Below, piece after piece: positions 17,213 through 27,024 of a DNA stretch of 64,000 nucleotides (position 1 is its first letter; every line of letters begins with the position of its first letter). The stretch is from Actinomadura macra NBRC 14102 (lineage in GTDB: Bacteria; Actinomycetota; Actinomycetes; Streptosporangiales; Streptosporangiaceae). The notes under the pieces were generated by a model. It had not been told where the DNA came from, did no database searches, and saw only the letters and a program-made list of their open reading frames with translations. The stretch lies in assembly GCF_001552215.1 (NCBI RefSeq), contig NZ_BCQT01000016.1, positions 62,001 to 126,000 of the forward strand, written 5' to 3'. The position numbers and the translations under genes were made by a program.

Positions 17213-19675
17213 CTATGTGGGGTGGGCCGGCGGCAGGTGGATGCCGACCAGGCAGGTGTCGTCGTCGGTGTCCGCGTTGCTGTGGGTGAGGAGGTGGTCG
17301 AGGCGGGCCTCCAGGTTGATGGCGGGCTGCTGGGCCGTCGCCAGCAGGTGGGCGAGCGCCTCCTGCATGGACCCGTCCCTGCGCTCCACCAGGCCGTCGG
17401 TGTACATCAGCAGTACGTCGTCCGGTTCCAGATCGAGGGAGCCTTCGTCGTACTCGCTGTCCTCCAGAGCGCCGAGCAGCATCCCGCCGACGGTGGGCAG
17501 CGTACTGGCCTCGCCTCGGCGGATCAGCACCGGTGGGAGGTGGCCTGCTCGGGCCCACCGCAGGACGTGGGTGGCGGGGTCGTAGAGGCCGCAGAGCGCG
17601 GTCGCGGTGACGTGATCGGTGAGGTGGTGGGCCACGAGGTTGAGCCAGGCCAGCAGCTGGCCGGGGCCCGCTCCGGTGGTCGCCAGGCCGCGCATCGCGT
17701 TACGCAGGACGACCATTCCCGTGGCGGCGTCGATGCCGTGTCCCGCGACGTCCCCGACTCCCAGCATGATCTGCCCGGAGGGGAGCCTGACCGCGTCGTA
17801 CCAGTCGCCACCGACCAGGTGGTCGTGCTCGGCCGGGCGGTAGCGGACCGCGACCCGCATCCCGGCGGCCTCGACCGGACCCCGGGACGGCGGCATGATC
17901 GCACGCTGGAGTTGCAGGGTGAGACGGTTGCGCTCGGCGGCCTCCTGCTCGGTGTGGGCGAGTTGGTCACGGGTGGCGGCGAGCGCCACCTCGGTCCAGT
18001 GCTGGGCGGAGATGTCCTGGTAGGCGCCACGGACGGCGAGGAGGTGCCCGGCGTCGTCCAGGACGGGTTCGGCGACGATCCGCAGGTGCCGGATGATCCC
18101 GTCGGGGCGCTGCAGGCGGAACGCGGCCGAGGCCGGCTTGTGGTGGTGCAACAGCGTGCGCAGGAAGCGGCCGATGGCAGGCTCGTCATCGGGATGCGCC
18201 TGTGCCGGCAAGGCGGCGAGCGGTGACGGCAGGCCGCCCGGGGCCATCCCGTAAAGGTCGAACAGCTGGCTGTTCCAGGTGATCTGCCCGGTGACCGTGT
18301 TCTCCTCGAAGCCGCCGATGCGGCCGAGGCGCTGCGCATGCTGCAGGAGGCTGGCCAGCCGGGTGGCCTCGTCCTCGATCCGGGAGACCAGCAGGACGGC
18401 GTCAGCGTGCCGGATGATGCTGATATCGGCGACGACCTTCAGTGGGACCTCGTCGACGAATGTCGTGAGCGTGATCCGCCCGGCCCGGAACGGTTCGCCG
18501 GTCGCGTGGACCCGCTCGATCTTCTCCAGCAGTCCGCCGTGGTCGGCGGCGAACGGGTACGCCTCCAGCAGCAGCGAGCCCATGACGGTGCTGCGCGGCC
18601 GTCCGGCCAGGTCCACGAAGTGATCGTTGACGTGATGGATACGGAAGTCGGTCAGTTGACCGTGGTCGTGGTGGGGAACGAGGACGAAGGCCGGGTCATG
18701 CAGCGCGTCCGCCAGGTCGATCAGTTCACCGAGCCCGGGTCGTGAATCCTCCGCGTCTGGTGGGCCGGCTTCGGGCCAGGTCTCCAGGGTGTGGGCGCAC
18801 AGTTCGGCCAGGGCCTCCACCTGCCGCTCGATCTGCGGGGAGCGCGGCTCCGGCGGGCCCGGCCAGCAGATCTCCAGAACGCCGATGATGCGGCCGCCCG
18901 TCCCTGCCGGAACGGTCACCCGGCCGCCGTCCGGCAGCGCGAGGTGGCCGATGGAGGGCAGGCCGTCCCGGATACCGGAGGCGAACCACACCGCCCGGCG
19001 CTCCAGCAGTGCCATGCGCGCGGGCGTGGCCACACCTGGCGGGACGTAGCGCCAGCGCACGGCCTCCTCCGCGCCGAATCCAGCGGCACCCGCCAGGCTG
19101 AGCGATGCGTCGGCGCCGGCGGCCCAGACGGCGACGGCGGCCGCGCCGAGCGGCCGCAGCGCGTGCTCCAACAGGGACTCCGCCGCGGCCTGGGCGTCAG
19201 GGGCCGCCAGCGCGCCGCTCTCGGCGGTGCGCAGCCGCGCGGCGACGGCGGCCCCGACGTCCATCGGCCCGGCGGCCCCTGGTTCATCCGTGGTCAGGCG
19301 GAGGAAACTCTGGGTGGCCTCGGTGACGCGGTCCCGCGCCGCCTGATTGATGATCTCTGCTGCGAGCTCCAGCGGGGCCAGGCCCGCGTCGGCGGCGAGC
19401 GCGTCCAGATGCCGGGCGGCCTCCGTCGGCCCGCAGCGGAGCCGCTCGACCAGTACGCCCTTGGCGAGTTCCAGGACACCGCGCCCGTCGGCGGTGGCCT
19501 GGGCCTGGCGGACCTGCCGCTGGAGCCGGTCCACCGTCGCGGCCAGGCGTCCGACATTGGACATGCGTCCCTCCGTCCCGACGTCGGCGACGACCGAGGC
19601 GTCGGTGAGGTCGGCCTGGACAGCGGCGTCCTCGGGGCGCGGCGGGGCGCTGCCGTTCGCGGATTCGTCGGCCAT
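17213..19675 (-). CDS. ANTAR-GAF-PAS-SpoIIE (PP2C) serine phosphatase
   Basis: 820-residue cytosolic signalling phosphatase. An ANTAR-like helical segment (about 45-115; GVLELAKGVLVERLRCG) is followed by a GAF domain (about 160-305), a PAS-like region (about 330-420), a PAS fold with WNSQLFDLYGM (about 450-560) and a C-terminal SpoIIE/PP2C domain with GGDWYDA and GDVAGHG metal-binding motifs (about 600-815). It lies 58 bp downstream of the hybrid histidine kinase, so they are probably co-transcribed. Such phosphatases usually act on anti-anti-sigma factors; none is encoded here. An N-terminal ANTAR on a SpoIIE protein could link it to RNA antitermination. Confidence 0.92.
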   Translation of the reverse strand: MADESANGSAPPRPEDAAVQADLTDASVVADVGTEGRMSNVGRLAATVDRLQRQVRQAQATADGRGVLELAKGVLVERLRCGPTEAARHLDALAADAGLAPLELAAEIINQAARDRVTEATQSFLRLTTDEPGAAGPMDVGAAVAARLRTAESGALAAPDAQAAAESLLEHALRPLGAAAVAVWAAGADASLSLAGAAGFGAEEAVRWRYVPPGVATPARMALLERRAVWFASGIRDGLPSIGHLALPDGGRVTVPAGTGGRIIGVLEICWPGPPEPRSPQIERQVEALAELCAHTLETWPEAGPPDAEDSRPGLGELIDLADALHDPAFVLVPHHDHGQLTDFRIHHVNDHFVDLAGRPRSTVMGSLLLEAYPFAADHGGLLEKIERVHATGEPFRAGRITLTTFVDEVPLKVVADISIIRHADAVLLVSRIEDEATRLASLLQHAQRLGRIGGFEENTVTGQITWNSQLFDLYGMAPGGLPSPLAALPAQAHPDDEPAIGRFLRTLLHHHKPASAAFRLQRPDGIIRHLRIVAEPVLDDAGHLLAVRGAYQDISAQHWTEVALAATRDQLAHTEQEAAERNRLTLQLQRAIMPPSRGPVEAAGMRVAVRYRPAEHDHLVGGDWYDAVRLPSGQIMLGVGDVAGHGIDAATGMVVLRNAMRGLATTGAGPGQLLAWLNLVAHHLTDHVTATALCGLYDPATHVLRWARAGHLPPVLIRRGEASTLPTVGGMLLGALEDSEYDEGSLDLEPDDVLLMYTDGLVERRDGSMQEALAHLLATAQQPAINLEARLDHLLTHSNADTDDDTCLVGIHLPPAHPT

Positions 19676-19733
19676 CAGTCACCGCCGGTGGGCCGGGTGA
19701 AGGACACTCGATAGACCAGACCCCTGGTACGGG

Positions 19734-22700
19734 TCATGGGGTGTCGCCCTCAGGCGGAGCCGGATCGGTGCCGCCGGAGGGAGCCGGAGCGGGTGCGGAA
19801 CCGTTCTGGAGGCAGCGGCGCACGCATGCGATGAGGTCGTCGGCGTCCAGCGGTTTGGTGATGTAGTCGGTGGCGCCGGACGCCAGGCTCTTGTCCTGGT
19901 CACCGGGCATGGCCTTGGCCGTCACCATGATGATGGGCAGGCTGGCGTGTTCGGGCATCGCCCGGATGGCGGAGGTGGCGGTGTAGCCGTCCATCTCCGG
20001 CATCATCACGTCCATCAGGACCAGGTCGATGCCCGGATGCTCGGTGAGGGCCTGGATGCCCTTGCGGCCGTCGTCGGCGTGCAGCACCCGGATGCCGTGC
20101 AGTTCCAGGATGCTGGTAAGGGCGAAGACGTTGCGGGAGTCATCGTCCACGATGAGGGCGACGCGGCCCGCGAGCAAGGTGTCCGTCTTGCGTGCGGGCC
20201 CCCCGCGGTGACCGCCGACCCGCACGAGCGGCAGGACGTCACCGGCGTGCTCGGCCGCCAGATGCAGGGCGATCCGCTCGCGCAACTCGTCCAGACTCCG
20301 CAGCAGTTCGAGTGGCTGGGCCTGGGCGCGCTCCTGAAGGGCGCGCTCCTGCTCGGCGTCCAGACGCCGGTTGTTGTGCGCGAGGACGGGGAAGCCGCGC
20401 AGCGCCGGGTCGCCGTCCACCGCCTCCAGGAAGCGCAGCGCGACCCCGCCGGGCATGTCGAGCTGGAGCACGACGCAGTGGCAGGGGTCGGCGGCGAGGA
20501 CGGCCGCGGCCTCCTCCGCACTGACCGCGGTGACGACCTGGACGCCGCCCTCGGTACCGGGAGAGTGGCGGCTGTCGGCGACGGCGCTCTCGGCGACCAG
20601 GGACATCAGGCCGCCCTGCCGTTCCTCGATCACCAGGAGCCGGCGCTGCCGGGGGCGTGAGGACGTGGCCGTATCCCGCGCACCCGCCGTGGGCGCGCCG
20701 TCGGCGGTGCCGTCCGCCGACTCGGCGGACCCGGCGGGCTGCGCGCCGGGACCGGTCTTGGCCGCGGTCTGGACGGTCTGGACCCCGGCCTGGAAGTCGG
20801 AGCGGGCGACGGGCAGGTACAGGGTGAAGGTGCTGCCGCGTCCGGGGGTGCTGTCGGCGAGGATGACGCCGCCGAGCAGGTAGGCGATCTCCCGGCTGAT
20901 CGACAGGCCCAGCCCGGTTCCGCCGTACTTGCGGCTGGTGGTGCCGTCGGCCTGCTGGAACGCTCCGAAGATCGTTTCAAGCTGGTGCTCGGCGATGCCG
21001 ATGCCGGTGTCGATCACCCGGAGGGCCAGGGTCGGGCCCTGGGTCCGCATCGCGGCCGGGAGCTCGGCCGGCTCGGCGGTCTCGATCCGCAGCTCGACGC
21101 CGCCGCTGTCGGTGAACTTCACCGCGTTCGACAGCAAATTCCGCAGGACCTGCTGGAGCCTGGAGCCGTCGGTGAGCACGTACTCCGGCACCCCCGGCTC
21201 GGTGGTGATCCGGAAGTCGAGGCTCTTCTGGGAGGTCAGCGGGCGGAACGTGGCCTCGACGTACTCCAGCAGGTGGCGCAGCGGCACCCGTTCGGGAGTG
21301 AGGTCCATCATGCCCGCCTCGACCTTCGACAGGTCCAGGATGTCGTTGATCAGCTGGAGCAGGTCCGAGCCGGCGGAGTGGATGATGCCGGCGTACTCGA
21401 CCTGCTTGGGGGTCAGGTTGCGGGTCGGATTCTGGGAGAGAAGCTGCGCCAGGATCAGCAGCGAGTTCAGCGGGGTGCGGAGCTCGTGGCTCATGTTGGC
21501 GAGGAACTCGCTCTTGTACTTGGACGCCAGCGTCAGCTGCTGGGCCCGCGCCTCCAACTCCTGCCGCGCCTGCTCGATCTCCAGGTTCTTGGTCTCGATG
21601 TCGCGGTTCTGGCTGACCAGCAGTGCCGCCTTCTCCTCCAGCTCGGCGTTGGAGCTCTGCAGTTCCTCCTGCCGGGCCTGCAACTCCTCCGAGCGGACGC
21701 GCAGCTCACCGGCCAGCCGCTGCGACTCGGCCAGCAGTTCGTCCGTGCGCGCGTTGGCGAGGATGGTGTTGACGTTGACGCCGATGTTCTCGCGCAGTTG
21801 CTCCAGCAGGTCCCGCTGCACCGGGCTGAACGGCCGCAGCGCCGCCAGCTCGATCACCCCGAGCACCTGGTCCTCGACCACGATGGGCAGCACGATCACG
21901 CTGGCCGGCGCACCGGCCCCCAGACCAGAGGAGATGGTGACATAACTGGCGGGAACCTCCTCGACCACGATCGTGTGCCGGCTCCGGGCCGCCTGCCCGA
22001 CCAGCGAGCGCCCGGACCGGAACCTGGTGGGCCGGGACGCGACGGCCGGGTCGTCGTCTTCGGGATAGCCGTAGGAACCGACCAGCTCCAGTTCCAGCCC
22101 GCCGTTGTCCTCGGCGAGGTAGAAGGCCCCGTACTGGGCCGACACCAACGGCGTCAGCTCGTCCATGATCAGGTCGGCGACCACGGGCACATCGCGGTGG
22201 CCTTGCATCAGGCCGGAGATCCGCGCGAGGTTGGTCTTCAACCAGTCCTGCTCCTGGTTGGCGCGGGTGGTCTCGCGCAGCGACTTCACCATCAGGTTGA
22301 TGTTGTCCTTGAGCTCGGCCACCTCCCCGGACGCGTCCACGGTGATGGACCGGGTCAGATCGCCGGAGGTGACCGCGCTGGTCACCTCCGCGATCGCCCG
22401 CACCTGCCGGGTCAGGTTCCCGGCCAGCTCGTTGACGTTCTCGGTGAGCCGCTTCCACGTGCCCGACACGCCCTCGACCTCGGCCTGCCCACCGAGCCTT
22501 CCCTCGCTGCCGACCTCGCGGGCGACACGGGTCACCTCGGCGGCGAACGCCGACAGCTGGTCGACCATCGTGTTGATCGTGGTCTTCAGCGCCAGGATCT
22601 CGCCGCGGGCGTCCACGTCGATCTTCTTGGTCAGGTCGCCCTGCGCGACGGCGGTGGTGACCTGGGCGATGTTGCGCACCTGGTTGGTCAGGTTGGTCGC

Positions 22701-23858
22701 CATCGAGTTGACGTTGTCGGTGAGGTCCTTCCACGTCCCGGCGACGTTGGCGACCTGGGCCTGCCCGCCCAGCTGGCCTTCCGTGCCCACCTCACGGGCG
22801 ACGCGCGTGACCTCACCGGCGAAGGCCGACAGGGTGTCCACCATCGTGTTGATGGTCTGCGCCAGCGCGGCGACCTCGCCCTTGGCCTCCACGGTGATCT
22901 TCTGCGAGAGGTCGCCGCGGGCCACGGCCGTGGCGACCTGCGCGATGGACCGGACCTGACCCGTCAGGTTGGAGGCCATCACGTTGACGTTGTCGGTGAG
23001 GTCCTTCCAGGTGCCGCTGACTCCGCGGACGGTGGCCTGCCCGCCCAGATTCCCCTCGGTGCCGACCTCGCGGGCGACGCGCGTGACCTCGTCGGCGAAC
23101 GACGACAACTGATCGACCATCGTGTTGATGGTCGTCTTCAGCTCCAGGATCTCGCCCCGCGCGTCCACGGTGATCTTCTGTGACAGGTCTCCCTGCGCCA
23201 CCGCCGTCGCCACCTGCGCGATGGACCGGACCTGACCCGTCAGGTTCCCGGCCATGAAGTTCACCGAGTCGGTCAGGTCACGCCATGTCCCCGAGACGCC
23301 CTTCACGTCCGCCTGTCCGCCCAGCCGTCCCTCGCTGCCGACCTCGCGGGCGACGCGCGTGACCTCGTCGGCGAACGACGACAACTGATCCACCATCGTG
23401 TTGACGGTGTCCTTCAGCTCCAGGATCTCCCCGCGCGCGTCGACGGTGATCTTCTGCGACAGATCACCGCGGGCGACCGCGGTCGCCACCTGCGCGATGT
23501 CACGGACCTGGGTCGTCAGATTTCCCGCCATGGCGTTCACGGAATCGGTCAGGTCCTCCCAGGTGCCTGATACGCCGGGCACCTCCGCCTGCCCGCCCAG
23601 CTGCCCCTCCGTGCCCACCTCGCGCGCCACCCGGGTGACCTCGGAGGTGAACAGCGCGAGCTGGTCGACCATGCCGTTGAACACGACGGCGATCTCTCCG
23701 AAAAGCCCATCGGCATCACCGGGCAGCCGGGTGCCGAAATCGCCGTCCCGCACGGCCGTCAGTCCGTCCAGCAGCCGCCGCAGCCCGGCCTCGTCGGCGT
23801 CCGCCCGACCGGAGGGATGACCCGCCCGGACCTTCGACGTCGCAGGAACATCAACCAT
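19734..23858 (-). CDS. Multi-HAMP hybrid histidine kinase with GAF and two receiver domains
   Basis: 1374 residues with no membrane segment. Five full 92-residue HAMP-type repeats plus a sixth partial one span about 39-555. GAF follows (about 545-705), then a coiled coil (706-780), HisKA with the phospho-accepting H791 in [10 protein letters not shown], and an HATPase (NAVKF 911-915, DTGIGI 950-955, GTGLGLS). The first receiver is degenerate (about 1073-1165, D1134). The second is canonical, with VDDD at 1237-1240 and D1283 in [12 protein letters not shown]. The layout recalls the fungal Nik1 group III osmosensing kinases and their actinobacterial relatives. The ATG at 23858 has GGAAG upstream. 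A SpoIIE phosphatase follows. Confidence 0.94.
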   Translation of the reverse strand: MVDVPATSKVRAGHPSGRADADEAGLRRLLDGLTAVRDGDFGTRLPGDADGLFGEIAVVFNGMVDQLALFTSEVTRVAREVGTEGQLGGQAEVPGVSGTWEDLTDSVNAMAGNLTTQVRDIAQVATAVARGDLSQKITVDARGEILELKDTVNTMVDQLSSFADEVTRVAREVGSEGRLGGQADVKGVSGTWRDLTDSVNFMAGNLTGQVRSIAQVATAVAQGDLSQKITVDARGEILELKTTINTMVDQLSSFADEVTRVAREVGTEGNLGGQATVRGVSGTWKDLTDNVNVMASNLTGQVRSIAQVATAVARGDLSQKITVEAKGEVAALAQTINTMVDTLSAFAGEVTRVAREVGTEGQLGGQAQVANVAGTWKDLTDNVNSMATNLTNQVRNIAQVTTAVAQGDLTKKIDVDARGEILALKTTINTMVDQLSAFAAEVTRVAREVGSEGRLGGQAEVEGVSGTWKRLTENVNELAGNLTRQVRAIAEVTSAVTSGDLTRSITVDASGEVAELKDNINLMVKSLRETTRANQEQDWLKTNLARISGLMQGHRDVPVVADLIMDELTPLVSAQYGAFYLAEDNGGLELELVGSYGYPEDDDPAVASRPTRFRSGRSLVGQAARSRHTIVVEEVPASYVTISSGLGAGAPASVIVLPIVVEDQVLGVIELAALRPFSPVQRDLLEQLRENIGVNVNTILANARTDELLAESQRLAGELRVRSEELQARQEELQSSNAELEEKAALLVSQNRDIETKNLEIEQARQELEARAQQLTLASKYKSEFLANMSHELRTPLNSLLILAQLLSQNPTRNLTPKQVEYAGIIHSAGSDLLQLINDILDLSKVEAGMMDLTPERVPLRHLLEYVEATFRPLTSQKSLDFRITTEPGVPEYVLTDGSRLQQVLRNLLSNAVKFTDSGGVELRIETAEPAELPAAMRTQGPTLALRVIDTGIGIAEHQLETIFGAFQQADGTTSRKYGGTGLGLSISREIAYLLGGVILADSTPGRGSTFTLYLPVARSDFQAGVQTVQTAAKTGPGAQPAGSAESADGTADGAPTAGARDTATSSRPRQRRLLVIEERQGGLMSLVAESAVADSRHSPGTEGGVQVVTAVSAEEAAAVLAADPCHCVVLQLDMPGGVALRFLEAVDGDPALRGFPVLAHNNRRLDAEQERALQERAQAQPLELLRSLDELRERIALHLAAEHAGDVLPLVRVGGHRGGPARKTDTLLAGRVALIVDDDSRNVFALTSILELHGIRVLHADDGRKGIQALTEHPGIDLVLMDVMMPEMDGYTATSAIRAMPEHASLPIIMVTAKAMPGDQDKSLASGATDYITKPLDADDLIACVRRCLQNGSAPAPAPSGGTDPAPPEGDTP
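22365..23744 (-). repeat. Five tandem 276-bp units encoding HAMP repeats
   Basis: Codons 39-498 of the hybrid kinase consist of five 92-codon units, each running from a GDL/GDF block through [10 protein letters not shown] and GTW-DLT to the AQVATAVA block. DNA identity is high between several copies, so the stretch is prone to recombination or misassembly. Confidence 0.85.
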
Positions 23859-24032
23859 GTCGAACTTCCGATCCGCTCAGGTTCCCGGCGCGAACAGCTC
23901 GGGCGTCGCCGGGACCACCCGCAGCTCTCCCAGTGAGAGAACTCATGACCGTGACGCACGTGATCGTGGTGCGGACGCCCTGGAGGACAGGGGGAACTCC
24001 GCCGCGCACCGGAAGGGACAGACCATGGAACC

Positions 24033-24060
24033 ATTATAGGAGAGATTTTTGATGAATAAA
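24033..24060 (-). promoter_or_regulatory. Promoter of the kinase-phosphatase operon
   Basis: On the minus strand a perfect TATAAT (24038-24033) lies in the most AT-rich stretch of the window, about 175 bp upstream of the kinase start. No clear TTGACA is seen at the expected spacing. The segment is unusually AT-rich for this genome. Confidence 0.45.
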
Positions 24061-24141
24061 ATTTCCTGTAAAATACTTTCGCAATCTTCCGAGTCATGTC
24101 ACCCACTGGCCATCGGGGCACGGCAATGCCACCGCGGGTGA
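24052..24141 (+). CDS. Possible 29-residue peptide ORF
   Basis: An ATG behind AGGAG (spacer 9) opens a 29-codon frame beginning MNKISCKILSQ and ending at TGA 24141. It contains three cysteines and has A/T-rich N-terminal codons unlike the rest of the window. No family is recognised. It overlaps the minus-strand promoter region, so it may be chance. Confidence 0.2.
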   Translation: MNKISCKILSQSSESCHPLAIGARQCHRG

Positions 24142-24228
24142 GCAGCCCGTCGCAGATCCGGACCGCTGGCGGTCTCGGTGCGGCGCGGTGCCATCAGTAG
24201 AGCAGACGCCGGTTTCAGGCAGGTCAAG

Positions 24229-24330
24229 ATGGACGGTGTCGGCGCCGGCACCTCCCAGCCCGACGGTACGGATCACTACCTCGTCGATCTTCAGAAGCGT
24301 GCCCTCGAAGATGCCGAAGAGCTGAGCTGA
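24229..24330 (+). CDS. Possible 33-residue peptide ORF before a terminator
   Basis: Reads MDGVGAGTSQ, then HYLVDLQKRALEDAEELS at the C-terminus, with genome-typical codon use and a charged helical tail. It is followed 50 bp later by a strong hairpin terminator. The Shine-Dalgarno (AGG, 5 bases upstream) is weak. No family recognised. It could be a small protein or the 3' end of a decayed gene. Confidence 0.3.
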   Translation: MDGVGAGTSQPDGTDHYLVDLQKRALEDAEELS

Positions 24331-24378
24331 GCCGCCGGCTGACGGCTCCGGGGCGATGGGGCCCGATCCACCGAATTG

Positions 24379-24417
24379 GAGCAGGGCGTATGCCGTGGGG
24401 TGGCATACGCCCTGCTC
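24379..24417. terminator. Strong 16-bp hairpin terminator
   Basis: GAGCAGGGCGTATGCC at 24379-24394 pairs perfectly with 24402-24417 around a 7-nt loop. On the plus strand it is followed by TGTTT. It lies 34 bp beyond the minus-strand chitinase stop and so probably terminates chitinase transcripts, and any plus-strand transcript from the small ORFs. Confidence 0.8.
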
Positions 24418-24450
24418 TGTTTGGCCGTGCCTACGGAGGGCCGCTCGGAT

Positions 24451-26622
24451 CTAGCGGCGGCTTCCGCCCGCTGAGACGGTTCTTGGATCGTCTTGCGTCA
24501 GGGCGTAGGACTTGCCTCCGAAGGTGAGGATGAAGTTCGAGGGTGTGACGATGGGGAGCTGGTAACTCAGGGCGACGGTGGCTGTGCCGCCGTTGGGGAT
24601 GCTCGATGAGTTCGGGACGGTGAGGGTGGCGCGCTGGAAGTCACCCTTGAGACCGCCGACGTTGCTACCGCTGTGTCCGGCCTGGACCGAGAGCGTCCAG
24701 CCCGACTGCTGGGTCATCGTCGCGGGCGCCGAGGTGCCGTAGTCGAACTTGAAGACGGCGCCGCCCGGGATGGTCTGGCCCGAGTTGTTGGTGATCCGCA
24801 GCTTCGGGGTGATGGGGTAGTTGTTGTCGCCCACCGGGAAGTTGATCAGATCGAGCTTCACGTTGAGGCGGTCGGTGGGCATGGTGTGGTCGGACTTGAG
24901 ATTCTGGTACGGGCCGGCCGTCTTGAGCTTGTCGTCGATCAGCGTGGTCAGGGTGTTGCCGATGAAGTACTCACCCTTGCCGCCATTGCGGGCCGGGTCC
25001 CAGGCGTAGTCGCCGGCGAGTTCCCAGAACATGACGCCGCCGATGCCCTTGTCGACCACGTACTTGACCTTGGCGGCCACCGACTGCTCGTCCTCGGTGG
25101 ACAGGAACACCTTCTTGGTGCTGTTCCACAGCCACGGCGAGGCCATCGTGTTGTCGTACTGGCGGGAGTAGGTTCCGGTGAGCCGGTCGTCGGGGTCCTT
25201 TTCGGGGTCGAGCCCGTAAGCGCCGATGTAGGTGCCGGGGAGTCCCTTTTCGAGGTTCTTGGCGTGCCACATCGGGTTACTGCCCGAGGTCATCTCCTTG
25301 CCCTTGTCATCAAGGTCGTGCCAGAGGTTGTCGAGACCGATGGCTCCGTTGCCGCAAGGTGTCGTGGATCCCACACTGCCACCGGTACCCGGGGGGCACT
25401 GCTTCTGGTCGGGAAGTGCGGCCTTGCCCCACAGCCCGTTCGTGCCTCCGGTCACGCCCTGCCATCCGCGCGTGTAGAAGGGGAGACCGATATTGATGCG
25501 GCCGGCCTGCATCGCTCCGCGGAAGTAGTGGTAGGCCCAGTCGGTGTTCAGGTATCCCATTCCGTAGGTGCTGTAGACGGAACCATCGACCTGCTCGTTG
25601 TCCTTGCCGTCATCGAAGAGCGCGGCGTTCGGGCCGACGAAGTGGTTCCAGGAACCGTGCAGGTCGTAGGTCATGATGTTGGCGTAGTCCAGGTAGGGAA
25701 CGACCTGGTAGCTGTCGTGCCCACGCAGGATCCAGCCGGAGGCCGAGACGGCGGCGGTCAGCATGTAGTACTTGCCGTCGGCCGCGCTCGCCGCGTCCAG
25801 CTTCTCGCGCAGCGTCTTCATGAGCGCCACGTAGCCGGCCATCAGCTTGGCGCGCCGCGCGTTGGAGAAGGTGAAGTCGTCGGGGTGCCCCGCGAACTTC
25901 ATCGAGGTGGCGTACTCGTAGTCGATGTCCGCGCCGTTGAATCCGTACTGGCGCACGAACGAGACGACCGAATCAGCGAAGGTGTTGATGTTCGCCTGGT
26001 TGTCGGTCATCGTGTAGAAGCCGCCCGAGGCGATGCGCTTACCGCTGTCGTCGATGTAGCCGCCGGTTTCCGCCCAGCCACCGATCGAGACCAGCGTCTT
26101 GACGTTCGGGTGCTGCTTCTTGAACTTGTTGAGCAGGTTGAAGTGGCCCTTGTAGGAGTACGCGGGGTCCATCTCCGCGCCCTTGACGTCCGGCCACTCT
26201 TCCCCGATCGCGGGATTGTTGGGCGAGTTGCCGCCGACCGAGACCTTGTTCTGGCCGTCGACGTGCGCAAAGGCGTAGTTGATGTGGGTCAGCTTCTCCC
26301 AGGGAATGTCGCTGGCGAGATAGCGCGGCGCGTTGTTCTTCCCGTCCCGCCAACTCGTGAAATAGCCGATGGACCGGCGCTGGTGACCGGTGCCCATCTT
26401 CTCCCGGCCGTCGTTGTCGTACACCTCGCAGTACGGCGGCGTGACGCCCGGCGTCTGGTAGAGCCCGTCGGGACGACAGTCGGCGCCGGTGGCGGACTTC
26501 TGGCCCCTGGTCGGACCCGCGGCTCGGGTGGGGGTGATCACGGCCAGGGAAAGGCCGAGCACCAGGAGGAGTGCTGTACATCCGGTGATGATCGTCCGGA
26601 GCGGAGAGCGGCTTGTGGCCAC
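24451..26622 (-). CDS. Secreted GH18 chitinase with C-terminal chitinase C-type domain
   Basis: 723 residues. Signal peptide 1-34/35 (hydrophobic core, then PTRA-A). The GH18 barrel spans about 82-560 with SIGGW (179-183) and the catalytic NGADIDYE (229-236). D234 and the acid E236 are present, but the first Asp of the usual DxxDxDxE is Asn229. A 120-residue beta-rich C-terminal domain (about 590-710) resembles the chitinase C domain. The GTG at 26622 follows AGAAGGGA. Cleaves extracellular chitin. An AA10 oxidase at 47.8 kb is a likely partner. A palindromic element lies 21 bp upstream of the start. Confidence 0.93.
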   Translation of the reverse strand: MATSRSPLRTIITGCTALLLVLGLSLAVITPTRAAGPTRGQKSATGADCRPDGLYQTPGVTPPYCEVYDNDGREKMGTGHQRRSIGYFTSWRDGKNNAPRYLASDIPWEKLTHINYAFAHVDGQNKVSVGGNSPNNPAIGEEWPDVKGAEMDPAYSYKGHFNLLNKFKKQHPNVKTLVSIGGWAETGGYIDDSGKRIASGGFYTMTDNQANINTFADSVVSFVRQYGFNGADIDYEYATSMKFAGHPDDFTFSNARRAKLMAGYVALMKTLREKLDAASAADGKYYMLTAAVSASGWILRGHDSYQVVPYLDYANIMTYDLHGSWNHFVGPNAALFDDGKDNEQVDGSVYSTYGMGYLNTDWAYHYFRGAMQAGRINIGLPFYTRGWQGVTGGTNGLWGKAALPDQKQCPPGTGGSVGSTTPCGNGAIGLDNLWHDLDDKGKEMTSGSNPMWHAKNLEKGLPGTYIGAYGLDPEKDPDDRLTGTYSRQYDNTMASPWLWNSTKKVFLSTEDEQSVAAKVKYVVDKGIGGVMFWELAGDYAWDPARNGGKGEYFIGNTLTTLIDDKLKTAGPYQNLKSDHTMPTDRLNVKLDLINFPVGDNNYPITPKLRITNNSGQTIPGGAVFKFDYGTSAPATMTQQSGWTLSVQAGHSGSNVGGLKGDFQRATLTVPNSSSIPNGGTATVALSYQLPIVTPSNFILTFGGKSYALTQDDPRTVSAGGSRR

Positions 26623-26642
26623 AGCGGTCCCGGTCCCTTCTA

Positions 26643-26659
26643 TTAGGAAACTATACTAA
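26643..26659. promoter_or_regulatory. Candidate operator upstream of the chitinase gene
   Basis: A 17-bp imperfect palindrome, TTAGGAAAC then TATACTAA, lies 21 bp before the chitinase GTG. It matches the form TTAGGAAA-N-TTTCCTAA at 8/8 and 6/8 positions. A related perfect palindrome lies before the AA10 gene (47716-47732). TATGGTCCAAACA on the minus strand nearby (about 26662-26674) resembles the TGGTCCAGACC direct-repeat element of Streptomyces chitinase promoters. Confidence 0.45.
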
Positions 26660-27024
26660 TTGTTTGGACCATAACCGCACTTCAACCGGTGGGCAAGAAC
26701 TGAAATTTCACCGGCGCCGTCCACAATGGATCGGTCCACTCAGAAACCGGCCTGCTGAAAATGCCACCGCGGAAGCGTGGTTTCGGACAGCAGGCAGCCG
26801 GCGTGGCAGGAGCGCCCGGCCGCCGACGTCCGGGGCCGCGGGTACGTGTTGTGCGCTCAGGCGCGGTGCGGGCCAGCGCATGGACGCCGTGCCCGGAGAC
26901 GGAGAGGCCGGGCGGCGAAGACGAACAGTGCCACTCGCACGGTGAGCATGTCGGCGGTTCGGGCACTTGATGCCCGCCATCGAGTGCCGGTGAGCACAGC
27001 ACCGGTCCTAGCCGAGGCCGGCCT
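26660..27024. other. Intergenic region upstream of the chitinase
   Basis: About 365 bp between the MFS gene stop and the chitinase operator. It must hold the chitinase promoter. I see no credible gene on either strand and no clear terminator. Confidence 0.4.

Noticed and set aside
22365-23744. Tandem DNA repeat as a mobile or CRISPR-like array
   Set aside because: The 276-bp periodicity is an in-frame protein repeat (HAMP units) inside the hybrid kinase gene.
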